Below, piece after piece: positions 44,936 through 56,894 of a stretch of 64,000 nt of DNA. The translations under genes were made by a program, and so were the position numbers. The stretch is from Dysidea avara. Taxonomy: Eukaryota; Porifera; Demospongiae; Dictyoceratida; Dysideidae. The stretch covers positions 48,845,883 to 48,909,882 of the forward strand of contig NC_089275.1 in assembly GCF_963678975.1 (NCBI RefSeq), read 5' to 3'. The notes under the pieces are model-generated. The model had not been told where the DNA came from. It ran no database searches and saw nothing but the letters and a program-made list of their open reading frames with translations. Each line of letters opens with the position of its first letter. Position 1 is the stretch's first letter.

Positions 44936-45520
44936 GTGTGAAAGTTGTGATGCTTTTCTAAGTCAGTTTTATTCTAGGTTCCTAGTGTTTGATAGAATTT
45001 GTGCAAGAGCAGTGTTAATCATTTTATCTATGCCTTACAGATCAAAAGTCGATTCATCAAGCTTCTGTTTTTATAATATTTACTAGCACTGGTACCTGCC
45101 CTACGGTGCAGATTGTTTACAATGAGTGATGTACGTACACTGTACATGTAGCTATATCTAGTGACAAAAATTCCTACACAGCATTGGAAACCCAAGTATA
45201 AAGCATCACTTACACCTGTAGTACTTTAAGCATATGGATATGCTTCAAGGTACACATTCAGAAAAGAATGTAATACCAATAAGGTTCATGTAGCATATTG
45301 TGTCTACCTAGAGTGTTTGCCACACAGGTACAAATGGTGCTGGTAGCACCTGTCCTATATATGTAAAATCATTTAAAATGCTGACAGCAAATGACGTGAA
45401 TTTGTACATACCGTTGTAGCATTGGTACCTGCTTCATAGTGCAGCCCAGATCAAAAGTTGATTTGTCAAGCTTCCGTTTTTATAATATTTATATCTTTTA
45501 TAGCATTTATTCACTACTCA
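44936..45520. other. Candidate intron; duplicated short segment
   Basis: A stretch at 45053-45093 (atcaaaagtcgattcatcaa, preceded by ttacag) is repeated with changes at 45450-45495, together with a tggtacctg phrase, making a ~400-bp direct duplication. The first copy could be a short terminal exon (IKSRFIKLLFL, stop) for paralogue 2. Confidence 0.4.
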
Positions 45521-45960
45521 CCCAAGATAGCAACTTTGCCGAGAGTGCAATTTTGATGGTTGAACAACACAAACTATCACTGTAGAACATTCTTTAAGTT
45601 TACTATTTTAAATTTACTACATAATCACTACAAAACTACAAGTTGTTCCTGCAGCAGTACTTGCATATAACAACTACCACACATGAGTAGCTGCCCGAAT
45701 TTGTTAACCCCACTCTAGAAGTCTACCCTAGAATAATTTAATTTAGTTATCCAAGTTATCCATTCCCAAAATTATAATGTTGTTATGTGATGTTAATGCC
45801 AGTTTTGTATGGCACACTCTAATAAATTCGGGCAGCTACTCGTATGTTATATGCAAGTATAACTCATAGTGATTATGTAGTAAAGTAGTTTGTTTGTTCT
45901 ACAGTGATAGTTGTATTGTTCAACCATCGTGATTGCATTCTTGACATAGTTGCTACCTTA
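45521..45960. mobile_element. Foldback MITE, ~440 bp
   Basis: The left arm (aagatagcaactttgccgag, aactatcactgtagaaca, gagtagctgcccgaatt) is mirrored by the right arm (aattcgggcagctactcg, tgttctacagtgatagttg, gacatagttgctacctt). The arms are ~190 bp with a ~60-bp centre. Non-coding. Confidence 0.75.
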
Positions 45961-46047
45961 CATTGTTACTGTATAATTTTGAATGGGAAATTTTTGAAGA
46001 AAAGCTGGTAAAATCAATTTTGTAGGTTTTATTTTCGAATGCTTACA

Positions 46048-46578
46048 GTCCGTTCACATTAGCACGGTTCAGTTCGGTTCGGTACGGCCCATTGTTGCCT
46101 CTGTTCACACTACGCAGTCTCGCTCGCTAAGACATCCGGTTTCCATAAGCGCACAATTAAATATTTATTAGTTTGCTTACTAAAATTGGATACAGCTCTT
46201 GCCCTTCAAGTCTTGTGCTGGGATTCTTTCATTTCAACAAGACAGCAATAGATAGGCGGCCATATAAAGCTGCAGAAATCGCGTCACGAATCGGAAGTGA
46301 GTGAAACAGTAACTGGCACAACAATTAGTTCATAACTGTCACTAGACTTTCTTTCGTGCTGAACTTCGTGTCGAACAGTGTTTCTGGGTCCTTCTTCATT
46401 GGATGATTTTATTATTTTGTGCACCTGGTGACGTAATTATCGTACCGTACCGTGCTGGCTTGGTTCGATTGGGTGGGCTGGCTCGGTCCGGTTGGGCCCG
46501 GTGCGGACGGTGTTCACATTGCACTTTTTATCGAGCTGTACCGTTCCGAACCATGCTACTGGGCTAGTGTGAACGGGG
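46048..46578. mobile_element. TIR element with GTTCACA ends, ~530 bp
   Basis: The left end gtccgttcacattagcacgg is mirrored by ggctagtgtgaacggg. Both ends continue into ggttcggttcgg/ccgttccgaacc-type words. The interior has no gene. Superfamily is not established and no clear duplication was found. Confidence 0.65.
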
Positions 46579-46656
46579 GTGCAAGACATCATACGTAGTG
46601 CCAACAAAAATAAATTTGGTAGTGCACATTTATTGAGATAACAACCACGTGTACCA

Positions 46657-46782
46657 CCAATACAAATGATAAGGGCACCAATACAAATGATAAGGACACC
46701 AATACAAATGATAAGGACACCAATACAAATGATAAGGACACCAATACAAATGATAAGGACACCAATACAAATGATAAGGGGA
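46657..46782. repeat. 21-bp minisatellite, 6 units
   Basis: The unit ccaatacaaatgataaggac(a) is repeated six times head to tail with single-base differences in the first and last units. Its open frame on the minus strand (IICIGVL repeats) is a by-product. Confidence 0.95.
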
Positions 46783-47450
46783 TGTAATGTTGGACTACTA
46801 TATGCTATGGGAATTTTGTTTTGCAGATGAGACTGAAATAATGAGAGCATGAATCATTGTGCATGTCCTGGCACATGTGGAGGGACATCACTTACTAGGC
46901 TTTAAGCAATGTAAAGCCGTGACATGTTGGCTCAACAGTTACACAGTTCTGTAGCACAAGTTCCAACTTCACACATATAGTAGTGAGCAAATTCCAGGCC
47001 AGCTTAGCTACATAAAAGTTTAAGCTAGTTGATTGTGCATAATCAGCATTTTTTGAATAGTTAAATTTTCGTAGAACCACTTCTCTTCGAATAGTTCGAA
47101 AATTAAACTTCTTCGGGAATAACCTGTAATGTTACAAGTTCAGGAGTGTATAAGCGCTATACAGGATGTAAATTTTTGGCAAATGGACCTTTGGTCTGTT
47201 CAGGTTTTAAGTATCCCCGCTTTGACAATATTACCTATAATATTAGGAAGAAGAAAAAAAGTGTAGGTATAGGGGGTCATGATGCACACGATTTTGCTGA
47301 TGAAAATTACATTATGTAAAAGTATTCTACCATGTATCTTACATCTCTGTGTAGTTCTTTCAAGAAGCTTCAGAGAGTAAAATTTTACCTTTGTTCTGGC
47401 CGTATTGTAAACTTCATGGTCAATTGCAGTTATTAGAGTGTAGTGACTAG
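46783..47450. other. No feature recognised
   Basis: AT-rich intergenic or intronic sequence. No supported exon or repeat. Confidence 0.4.
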
Positions 47451-47853
47451 GAATAAGCCTTTTCCATAATGACGTCACAATTAAAAATAGTGATCTCTAT
47501 TTGGGGTACTCTAATATTTTTGAGTATTGGATCCTATGGGTGGTAAATGAAGATCGATTGTTTGTGTAATCCAGAAACAAAATATCATGGTAAAACTTGC
47601 AGGTATGAGTATAATGCTATGAACGGAATTCGCTTTTGCTACTTACAAAATTTTCGGCTAGTTTTCTAAGTAGAGTGGAAGTTTTACTCTATTAATGACA
47701 CAGTTACCATACCTGATCTTTGTACCTTGATATAGGTTTTATTAATCTGGTAATAATGAATCAAAACATTTGCGTCATAGGAAATAGTACTCGAAAATAT
47801 AAGAGTATCCCAAATAGAAATTGGCGTGACATCATTTTGGAAAAGGCTTATTC
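47451..47853. mobile_element. MITE with GAATAAGCCTTTTCC ends, ~403 bp
   Basis: GAATAAGCCTTTTCCATAAT (with tgacgtcac following) at the left is mirrored by attttggaaaaggcttattc at the right, preceded by gtgacatc. Inner parts also mirror (gatctctatttggg, gtactc). The TIR style (TTTCCA, then TGACGTCA) resembles 51495-51849. Confidence 0.75.
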
Positions 47854-49200
47854 AGTGAACAACAACACCTGAAAAAAAGCACTTATATTGTCTTTGCAGC
47901 TCTTTACAATAAGAATACTAAATTTACTGTCTAAACTCCAGGTGTCCGTCCTCAAGTGTCCATTGTAGGTGTTCTTAATTGACTATATTGACAGGCTCCA
48001 CTAGATTAGCAGGTGACAGATATTATATGACCTCACAATGACACAGCAGCAGGTGTGTTGGCTGTGTCACATTCTTGTGGTCATCACTGATAGCCAATTG
48101 ATGACTTCACCACACTGCCCTATAAGATGTCATATACATGTGCTAATAGCTGCCATGTGGTGTTCATCTGCCTTTAGGCTTACGTGTACATGATAGCTTT
48201 TAGTACTGTATCTATTCCTAGAACCTTGGCCACCTGGTATGGATTAGGTCTTATCGACAATGGAGAAAAGTTTGTAAAGGGAGCGAGGGGTAATCTGCTT
48301 TCTGTGGCTTGAAGTTTGCTTGGATATCTCTGAACACACACAAATTTCCCAGAATTCAGGCATGTGCATTGCTAACAACCAGCTCCTGGCTGTGGGTTGC
48401 TCCTGGCTTAATAAAATCTACCAACCAACTTTGTATTCATGGTGATTGAAATATTGTGTTAGATTAGTAATGATGTTAGGTTATCAAAGTGTAGTCTTAT
48501 GACATGTCAAGTATATAGTATAGAGGTCAACTTTTTTCACCCAGCTTTTTAAGGCCGCACCATTTTTTCACAGCTTGGCTGTTTTTGTGTGGCATAGAGG
48601 TGTACTGTGTCAGGATCAAAGTTTTCAAAACACTATGTGTTTCTCTATGTCTGAGAGTTGTTGCAAACTTACACTTACAAAAAAGTGAAAATTGTGTAGT
48701 TCTACTTTGTGTTGTTGGGAATAATGCACACAGCACACACTGGGGGTGTATATTGTATGTTATCTCAGGCAGCATTTGTGTAGCATATCATTTGATAATA
48801 GGAAGCTCTCAAATAATTGGTAGGGCAGCTGACCGAAATTGGTGTTCTCCCGAGCATGTTCCACTTTAGCCAGACTCCCTGATGGTAGAAATTCACATCC
48901 ATAGTTTTGTTCAGACACTGCTTAGCAATTTTGTCTGCTTGTTTCAAGTACAAACTAAAATGAATTGTGTGGTGATACACTGATTAGTATAAAAATAGTA
49001 GATGTGTATCTTAGTTCTCAGTATTTCTTTTACGTATTGAAATGATTGGGTAATCAGAATGATATCTGACTTGTGATGATTAAGAAGGGTACCTGGGGTG
49101 TACGTTAGTTTTGTTGGTGCCTTGTTAGTTGTAGAGCTTTCCAGATTTGTCAACTTACTGTTGTTTGTTTTAGCCTCGGGTCAGTTGGTATGTTTGTATG
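47854..49200. other. No gene seen
   Basis: Probable intron or intergenic sequence with no recognised element. Short open frames near 48585-48869 and 49098-49397 lack family features. Confidence 0.4.
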
Positions 49201-49229
49201 TTTTAAGAAATAAACCAATGCAACAACAT

Positions 49230-49600
49230 GTGACCCAGTTGGATTTAGAAATATCAAGAAATGTCAGTTTTAATTTTTTATCTCACCAATGGTTGAAGCT
49301 ATGTGTACCAAATTTTCACATGTTTTACACATTTCCTTACTTTCCATGTACAAGTAGCCAACAGCTAAGTTTCCCGCCATTTTTAAACCAAGGTTGACTG
49401 TATCAGGCGAGCTCCAAAAGGGAGGGAGGCGGGGACCCGAAAGGAGGACAAGAGGCTGTTTTAAGAAATTGAAAAGGAAGGTGTAGGGATGAATTAGGTC
49501 AAGTTATGAGCCATTCAGATCAATACTGGCTTAAATGAAAAGAAAATTACAGCACAGGTCTTTATTCAACACCACAGAGCTGTACAGACCTTCAACTGTT
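49230..49600 (+). repeat. Partial copy of the 2860-4010 dispersed repeat
   Basis: Shares ccaaattttcacatgttttac, caaggttgactgtatca and caacaccacagagctgtaca with 2920-3275 at roughly 75-80 percent by eye. Truncated at both ends. Confidence 0.6.
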
Positions 49601-50050
49601 GTATGAGACATGGACAGTTGAGCATTTGCTTCCCCAGTTTCTGTGAAATAGTTATTTTGTCATGGCTAAATCCCTCTGAGAAGCGATGATAACAAACAAA
49701 CTCTGTTTTATTATGCTACTTATCATCACTGAATTGTCACTGTACACATAACAGTGTTGCCTAAACAGGGGTAATGTAGTGGTTATCAATGTTAACTCCT
49801 CCTTAATTACACCGAATACCATGCTAGGTGGGATTGTAGCACAGTTGTTGGTGGGTAATGTAAATACACACCCAAACACAAAACACTCTGAGGGTAAAGT
49901 GTTTTGATTCCCTTATGATGTTCGTATTTGTCCATCAAGTACTTGAGGTGTTGGCCCAGTATAATTCTTTAGTGTAGCAATCATCCCACAGTTATTAAGG
50001 TTGTATTATGCAGATAGGATGTTGTTGTTATATGTCACTTATCACTGTAG
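49601..50050. other. No feature recognised
   Basis: AT-rich sequence ending in an acceptor-like cactgtag at 50043-50050. Confidence 0.4.
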
Positions 50051-50140
50051 ATCAGGGAGTCAGTGTCGACATACATGAACAAGCGTAAGCGTAGGAAGGA
50101 GTACAAGCCAGTGAACACAATGGAAGCTGGGCTATCCTGA
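50051..50140 (+). CDS. Candidate terminal exon encoding a basic tail with YKPV motif
   Basis: After an AG acceptor at 50050, 29 codons and a stop encode IRESVSTYMNKRKRRKEYKP followed by VNTMEAGLS. The stretch is basic, then YKPV (a YxxPhi sorting motif), as in cytoplasmic tails of type I membrane proteins. It is in phase 0, as is the donor of paralogue 2 at 44895, so it could be its last exon across a 5.2-kb intron (total 511 aa). No other gene upstream needs such an exon. Linkage is inference; a short alternative ending near 45053 exists. Confidence 0.4.
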   Translation: MRESVSTYMNKRKRRKEYKPVNTMEAGLS

Positions 50141-50560
50141 AGATACACACTGACACACCATGTTAAGTTATGCTGTTGCAATTTTACTTACAAGAAGAAG
50201 CATTTCATGTACATCTTCATTAATTTTATGTGTATTTTAGTATTTTAGCTGGAATCATTTAAATTATTTCATGCGCGTGTGTTACTACGGCAGCAGAAGT
50301 AATCATTTGGGCGAACGCGTCCCTTATTGCTGTGCAGACGATTTAGTGTAGTTTGACGCTGCACCACGCGTAGTGTAGTACACGTCTTGGTGTACCTTCG
50401 AGAAGAGATCAAGACACGGTGAGCATTAAGAGTTGACCTTAGCCGTGAATTATAAAGCACCTAGTGTTTAATTTCACTAAACTTCTCTAATGGCTCACTT
50501 AAGATATAATCTTTATCCATTACGATTTAATGTTGTTGGTTTAGCACCCTTTGAGGCTAC
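50141..50560. promoter_or_regulatory. Presumed promoter and 5' UTR of the SH3-FAM107-like gene
   Basis: GC content rises locally (tgcgcgtgtgttactacgg, gggcgaacgcgtccc), CpGs cluster at 50270-50420, and then the ATG at 50561 follows. No TATA box was identified. Role inferred from position. Confidence 0.35.
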
Positions 50561-53500
50561 ATGGAGCAGTATATCGCATTACACGACTACGAGAAGGAAC
50601 GGGCCGATGTACTGAGCTTCCAACAGGGGGATATCTTCGAGGTGACATCAAAGACAGACCTTAATTGGTGGGCGGCACACTCACTCAGGACTGGAGAATA
50701 TGGATACGTGCCGCGTAGTTACCTGGAGGTGAGCTGTATGCTGTTGTGGAACGGCCTTTCCAGCTTATAAGGGTATAGACCCTACTAATTGGACACAAAA
50801 AGTTTTACAAGATCTGATACTTGGAGAATATGTTCAACTTCTTCAAATTAAACCTGGGGTCGTGCTAGTCCTCCCCTTTACATAGAGTAAGAGTCTGGTG
50901 ACCATAGTATATGGTACTGGAATGCAAATGTATCCTGTGTGGAATGAGGGGTCTGACCTTGGGTCTGACACAGAAGACCTTAGATTAAGTCCTAGCAAAA
51001 TTTAAGCAGGGATTTGGGATTTTGAACAGGACTTAAGTATTCCAAATGGTTTGAAATATAACACTATCTACTTACAGATTGACAATGCAAGATCTCTAAA
51101 TTGAAGAATTCTGAATGTCATTATATATAGCTTTTCTTCTTCAATATCTGTTTAACATAATGAATATTCGTTACGACTGCTACAGTTGGCTGCTCTTAGT
51201 ATCTTACAGATTTTCAGGAAATTCTAAGAAGATTTATGCAGCCCGTGAAATTTAAAGGATTTTATCCTAGATTCCATACGTGTTGGACCCTTTAGTATGG
51301 AATGCAAATGTGTCCTGATGTGTAGCTGGAGCTGGATTCTGAAAAACAGTTAAAATGAAAATTTCTCACATTTTAGCTAACCAGATGGTCAGTGGTGACT
51401 GCTGTCACCTGTGATTACAAAGGTTGTAACAACATTATTACATTTTATGGCTTCTGCATAGGAAATATTTGGTGGAACATTAGTCTGACCGTAAATATGG
51501 ACCTTATCCACAATGACGTCAGACATGTAAAAATGGCTGCAATAGTTGTGGGACTTTTATAAAATTATATGGGAGGAAAAAGTCTGAACGATGATATCTC
51601 AGCCAAGATAGAAGATATCGAACTCTAACCTGCAGGTATGGTTATAAGGCAACTGAATGAATAATAATCTATTGTTAGATTGTAATGTCTTATAATTACC
51701 TGAGGGTTAGAGCTCAATATCTTCTTATTTGGCTGAGATATGATCGTTAAAAATTTTCTTCCCAAAGCTGTCCATACAAATTTTACGAAAGTCCCACAAC
51801 TATCGCTGCCATTTTATGGCTGTAACGTCATTGTGGATAAGGTCCATATAATTGTGTCAGCCATTTGAAACAGTGCTAGAAATGAGTCAAATTTCATGAT
51901 CATGTTTACTACTGTATGTTGAGAAGCATGAAGTTTTGCGCTAAGGTAGAACAGGTATAGTATGTACGTGTTGAGCTGGATCTTTACAGTGGGTGTATCT
52001 CAGAATCCCGTTCTGAGAGTATCAACTGCTTAGTGCTTTCCAACTATGTTATTGTTTTATTCATGACATAAACTACACGGTTTACATCACAAATACTTTT
52101 TTAAACTGTGATTTGATTGGCTCTACCACAATAGTGGTAGTAGTACAATTATCATATACTATGGTCACCAAACCCTTACTCTATAATTCAAAGAGATGGA
52201 TGCTGCCAGACTATAGTATGTTCACGTTGAGCTGAATCCTGAAAAAACAGCTTAAAATTAAAAGTGGATTTTTTCTCAACAGAGTTAACATTTCAGCCAA
52301 CCAGATGTTTATTGGTAACAGCAAAGGTGTCAACAACAGACACATACGGTTTGGCTCCATTACAAGTTCGGGAAAGGGCTTTAATGGACACTATACTTAT
52401 ATGGCTTCCCCATAGGAAATGTATTGTGAAAATTTTGATTGGTCGTAAATATTATGTCAAACATTGATTTTGAAATATTTTTAGCGGGTCAAGCAGTGCT
52501 ACAAATGAGTCAAATTTCAAGATCGTGTGTAATTGCATCATCCATGAGTTATTAAATGTTTTTGAGGATTCAGCTCAACATGAACATACCATAGGATTAG
52601 TATAGCGGCACAACCAAAAATTGTGCACTTTTTCATAAAGCCATGAAACTTTCCACATAAATAGTACTCCTCAATACATGTATTTTTAGATATAGTACCA
52701 TTGCTGATTCGACCTATGGTGACCTTTACGGCCATTTTTGTACAGAAAATAGATCATTTTTGTCTTTAACTCCCTGAGGCAATAATTAACTTGTTAAAAC
52801 ATGGTGCCAAACAAAAGATCTTGCTGATAGTAACAACTTGGTTTTTATTTGAAGTCAATAGGTGAATTCATTCTTAAGTTATGAATATTTTTATTGGGTG
52901 TAAAATTTGATAAATTTATCTGCCTACAGGTGATTCACACCTCGAGGGCAGGTAAATTAATTTATCAAAATTTGTAGCTAGTAAAAATGATTATAACTTT
53001 GTAATGAAATCACCTATTGACTTCAAATAAAAACCAAGTTGATACTATCAGCAAGATCTTTTGTTTGGTACCATGTTTCAACAAGTTAATTACTACCTCA
53101 GGGAATTAAAGACAAAAATGATCAATTTTCTGTACAAAAATGGCCGTAAAGGTCACCAAAGATCAACTCAGCGATGGCACTATATCTAAAAATACATGTA
53201 TTGAGGAGTACTATTTATGTGGAAAGTTTCATGGCTTTATGAAAAAGTGCACAATATTGCCAATTTTGGGGGCTACGCTGCTATACTAGATCAAGCATCC
53301 CTGTTGGAAAGCTTCACTCCATTCCCTACAAAGAGTTGCAATTATAGGTACTAGCCAGCTATGTATGGGAAATTCAACTATAGTCATGAAATGCAAATCT
53401 ACTATATAATCCTATTACAGCGATATGTTGATCCAGAGTTTTCAGAGGAACTGTACCAGTTGTCAATATCTGATGCTGGTGATAATAAGGTGCTGTTATG

Positions 53501-56500
53501 TCATAATGTTTAAGTCTTACTGTGTGTCCCCTTGTTGTAGAGGGTGACTCTAGATGAATTGAGGCATATTGTCAGTGAAGCACCTGGTATGTGTTTGTGT
53601 CTCCTGTGGGTTACTAGTCCTGTACCAGGAGGATTTCTCTGCACTGTCTCAGAGCACCTGAGTAGTGCACAAGTGTCCCAGTGCTGGTTCACTGGGTAGA
53701 AGTAACTGCACCTGAAAGTTTTACTTTTTTTTGCTTTGTGTGTGTTGTGTGTGTGTGTGTGATGCTGTGCAATTGTCTGTGTCTGTTTGATGTCTGTACG
53801 CTATGTTCATCCTAATCTTACAGCATTCAGTGATTTACAGCAAAGCCAACAACGAGTTTCAAGCAGTAGTACACGTCAGAGCGTAGAGCAGTTCTCCTCC
53901 TGGAGTAACGACACTGACACACCACATGGTAGTGGTCAGCAAGTACAGCAGCGTCATTCACTCCCCCTAACCAGACTATCACAGACTCCAGAGGTAGGTG
54001 GGGCTCATCACATACAATAGAAGACAAAGAGTCAGATTATTGACATTAAACCTATTGAATACAAAATAGAATCGTAGACCCAAGTAGCCTTCTTGTAGTA
54101 CTCCCCTGTGGAATAGCAGTACTGTTAATTGTGATGTGATAGCAGTCATGGTATTTAAGTATGCATTGATCACAGAGGGAATACTTAATCTTTGGTGTTT
54201 CAAGTATTCAAGTTCCATTGTAATGATTGTAAAACTATTAGCTGCACAGTACATACATACCTTCCGTGTACTAAAACTTTGTAAAAGTATTGAAGCACAT
54301 AATCTATGGTCTACTAGTTGTCATTGTGGTATTTTAAGATATGTGTGCATCAACAGATCAATACAATGCATTGATGTACTTTTGATAGAAATTATGGCAG
54401 TCTTTGCATGTGTAGTAACTATACTTTGTGGAAATGAAAGATGCGTTATGTATTGTATTAGGACTGTCATCAGATAGAACCAAAGAAACTGCCCAATCCT
54501 CACCGAGCTTCCATTGCTCATGTACAGCTCCACAAGGAATTGAAATTTAACAATGCTAGGTGTGTGTGTGTGCGTGTGTGTGTGTGTGTACGTGTAGTGT
54601 GTGTGCGTGTGCGTGCGTGTATGGCAGACATGGTAACACATCATTTGTAGGTGATGTGGTTAATGGCAACATCCATGTGGTGAAGACCAGGTAGGTTGAG
54701 GGGATCCCCTTGTGTTAGAGGGCTTTAAAGACATTATGCTGGTCTAAATTTCAAAAGCTTGTATATACACCCCATGTAGGTTATTCGGCGTCCCTTGGCT
54801 AGGTGAGTTCTCTCTCCTAACATTTAGTAAATGGGATATTCAGCGTCCCCTGGCTGAATGAATGTACTTTCCATAGAAGGTTTGGTCAGAGATGGTGATC
54901 TCAAGAGATGATGGTCTCCAGACAAGCAGAAATGTGTGTATTTGTGTTTGTCCTGTGTTTTGTGTATAATAATAGCACGAGCCTGTTGTGCAGTGTGCAG
55001 TGAAATTTTATCAAAATGATGGTTGTCCCAATATTACTATTTGTGAATCTATAGCAGTTGTTTACCTAACTGACCAAATTTGGTAGTATTTCTATCCTGT
55101 CTATAGCATTTCTTGTGCACATTAGCGAGCTTATACAGTATCTTGTTCCAGATGGACTGTAGGAGAAGACATACACCATAGCAGTGTGAACTGCAAAATA
55201 ATCAATAGTAAACGACAGTTTTCTTGTCCCCCTACTCTGCACTCCAACTTACTGTATTCTGCCTGTCTTCAGGAATTTTTTTGTCAGGTAATGACCAGAT
55301 GTTATTCCTGGCCCTAATCTGTTACAAATTTTGAGTGTAACCACATTGAACTTTGTCTGTCTATGCATTGTTCCACAAATGGTTTTACATTTGACTTGGG
55401 ATCATAGAAATAAAAAGCAATTGAAACAAGGGAGGTCACCTACTGCAACTATATTGGTTGACATTCAATATTGTAGCCACATAACTGAAGTAGGAATTAA
55501 ATGTCCACAGTGCTAACAGCTGGAGTAGAACAGCAACCAACATAATTACTTCAAATGAGCCACCTGGCTGAGATCATGAATCCTGTATTTTATCTGTGTT
55601 TGTATGTACCCATTCCACTTCACACACAGAGGGTTCCAATCCACTGGTCCATCAGAGTTGGAGAGAGTGCTACGAAGGAGACGTCCGGATTCGGAAGGAC
55701 AGATTGGTCCAATCAGGGAGCAACAAAACTCATCACGTTCATCATCCACTCCTAACAATGAGTTGGCCCTGCACCTCAAGAGAAGATCTGATGCCATTGA
55801 AGAGGTGAGCTGTGTGTACATGGTGGAACTACACCTTGTTCAAGTGTCCTTATTAGAGAGATGTCCTTAATAGAGAGGTGTCCTGATATCATTGTGTGTA
55901 TTCACCTCTAAAGCAGTCACCATTAGAGAATTTATTTTTGTTCACAGTTAAGAGTAAGCATGGACTAAATATTTCATGAACATACATAAAGGCTTACTTG
56001 CTCGCTTTGTGTTTATGAACTACAGTGACTGTTGTTTCTAGTCCTGCCAAAGTAATGGTATGAAAAGAAGCAACAGAACTCTAAACAGCTGTGCGGCTAT
56101 ACAGTGTATGCAACTTTAGTCAATTAACCGGTTCATGAATGTTCATGACAAGACCATATTTCAATGAATGGTTTATGACATACACTTGGAACAGTGTTCA
56201 TGAAACATCTCAATTGTGTGCATCCTACTGTACAAATGGGACCATGGACAAGTGTCCTGATTATCAAGGTGTCCTTATTAGTGAGTGTCCTGATTTCAGG
56301 GGTCTAAATGTGTGTACACTAATACCATGCAAAGGGACCATGGACAAGTGTCTCAAGATGTCCTTATTAGTGAGGTGTCCTGATTTCAGAAGTCAAATGT
56401 GTGTTGTGAGGTTTTCACCATTTCTTGCAATTTTGTATGAAATGCATAGATGTGGCTGCACATCTGTATCTGCTGTGTTTTGTTATTCTCAAAATGAAAT

Positions 56501-56745
56501 AACCTATGCTACCGCATTTGTTAAAGAAATTTGTTGTGTATACAACAGTTTGAGGCACGATACGGGCATCCACCACCATTGTGGTCCAGATAAATTGCTT
56601 ATAAAACCAGTCAGTCTTGCATATACGAAAATGCAAAAAAAACTGTACCTCCTTTATCATTGTCTTACAGAGTGAGAGACAAGAGATCATTGAAAAAGAC
56701 AAGCCTGAATTTCTGAAAGTGAATTTGAAGAGAACATTTTCATGA
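50561..56745 (+). CDS. SH3 domain plus FAM107-like C-terminus, 7 exons, 262 aa
   Basis: Exons are 50561-50728, 53421-53489, 53541-53586, 53824-53993, 54474-54559, 55630-55804 and 56671-56745. All have GT/AG borders and phases chain to a stop. Exon 1 is an SH3 domain (ALHDYEKERADVLSFQQGD, LNWWAAHS, YGYVPRSYLE) with the ALYDY, WW and PxxY features that bind proline-rich ligands. Exons 2-4 form a short acidic segment and a Ser/Gln-rich linker. Exons 5-7 (KKLPNPHRASIAHVQLHKEL, SELERVLRRRR, KPEFLKVNLKRTF) match FAM107/DRR1, an actin-associated family with KLPNPV, SHQELHREL, PELQRVLE and PEFIKVRENLRR. The predicted role is a cytoskeletal adaptor. An alternative acceptor 12 bp upstream of exon 5 (54461) would add DCHQ. 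Confidence 0.8.
51495..51849. mobile_element. Foldback MITE with ATATGGACCTTATCC ends, 355 bp
   Basis: ATATGGACCTTATCCACAAT and attgtggataaggtccatat pair exactly, with tgacgtca/aacgtcat following. Inner blocks (ggttagagctcaatatcttc, gatatctcagccaagatag) also mirror. It lies in intron 1 of the SH3-FAM107-like gene. Confidence 0.82.
52598..53288. mobile_element. Long foldback element (TAGTATAGCGGC ends), 691 bp
   Basis: TAGTATAGCGGCACAACCAA at the left is mirrored by gctacgctgctatacta at the right. The ~320-bp arms are near-complete reverse complements (for example acatgtatttttagatatag against ctatatctaaaaatacatgt). GAT flanks both sides and may be a 3-bp duplication. It lies in intron 1, 133 bp before exon 2. 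Confidence 0.85.
54560..54622. repeat. (GT)n microsatellite at an intron start
   Basis: GT-rich run directly following the exon 5 donor of the SH3-FAM107-like gene (caatgctag|gtgtgtg). The donor itself is part of the repeat. Confidence 0.85.
54623..55397. other. Intronic sequence, no strong feature
   Basis: Part of intron 5. A ggcgtcccttggct phrase is repeated near 54788 and 54845 (a ~55-bp direct repeat). No exon recognised. Confidence 0.45.
55398..55515. mobile_element. Partial MITE, family of 2682-2852
   Basis: Starts gggatcatagaaataaaaag and contains gaaacaagggaggtcacct and gaattaaatgtccac, as in the other two copies. The right TIR is missing. It lies in intron 5. Confidence 0.65.
55840..56405. 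repeat. Diverged tandem repeat around gtgtccttatta
   Basis: gtgtccttattagagag and tccttaatagagaggtgtcc occur at 55848-55885. Two ~99-bp units starting gggaccatggacaagtgtc occur at 56239 and 56333. It lies in intron 6 of the SH3-FAM107-like gene. Confidence 0.7.
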
Positions 56746-56894
56746 GATTATCAACTTGCAGAGAGAGAATCCTGATTTATTATTTGACTCAGATTTTTAA
56801 TTCATTGATTTTTGTAATAAAATATTGTTTGTACCAATACGCATGCGTATATCACAATGTGGAAAACTTTGAAGTAATTGGCGCGCATGACATA

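Noticed and set aside
46657-46782. Regular 21-bp repeats as a CRISPR array
   Set aside because: The units abut with no variable spacers, and the genome is eukaryotic.
56139-56675. 178-codon plus-strand frame before the last exon of the SH3-FAM107-like gene
   Set aside because: It runs over a tandem repeat in intron 6 and stops around the acceptor. No domain is visible.
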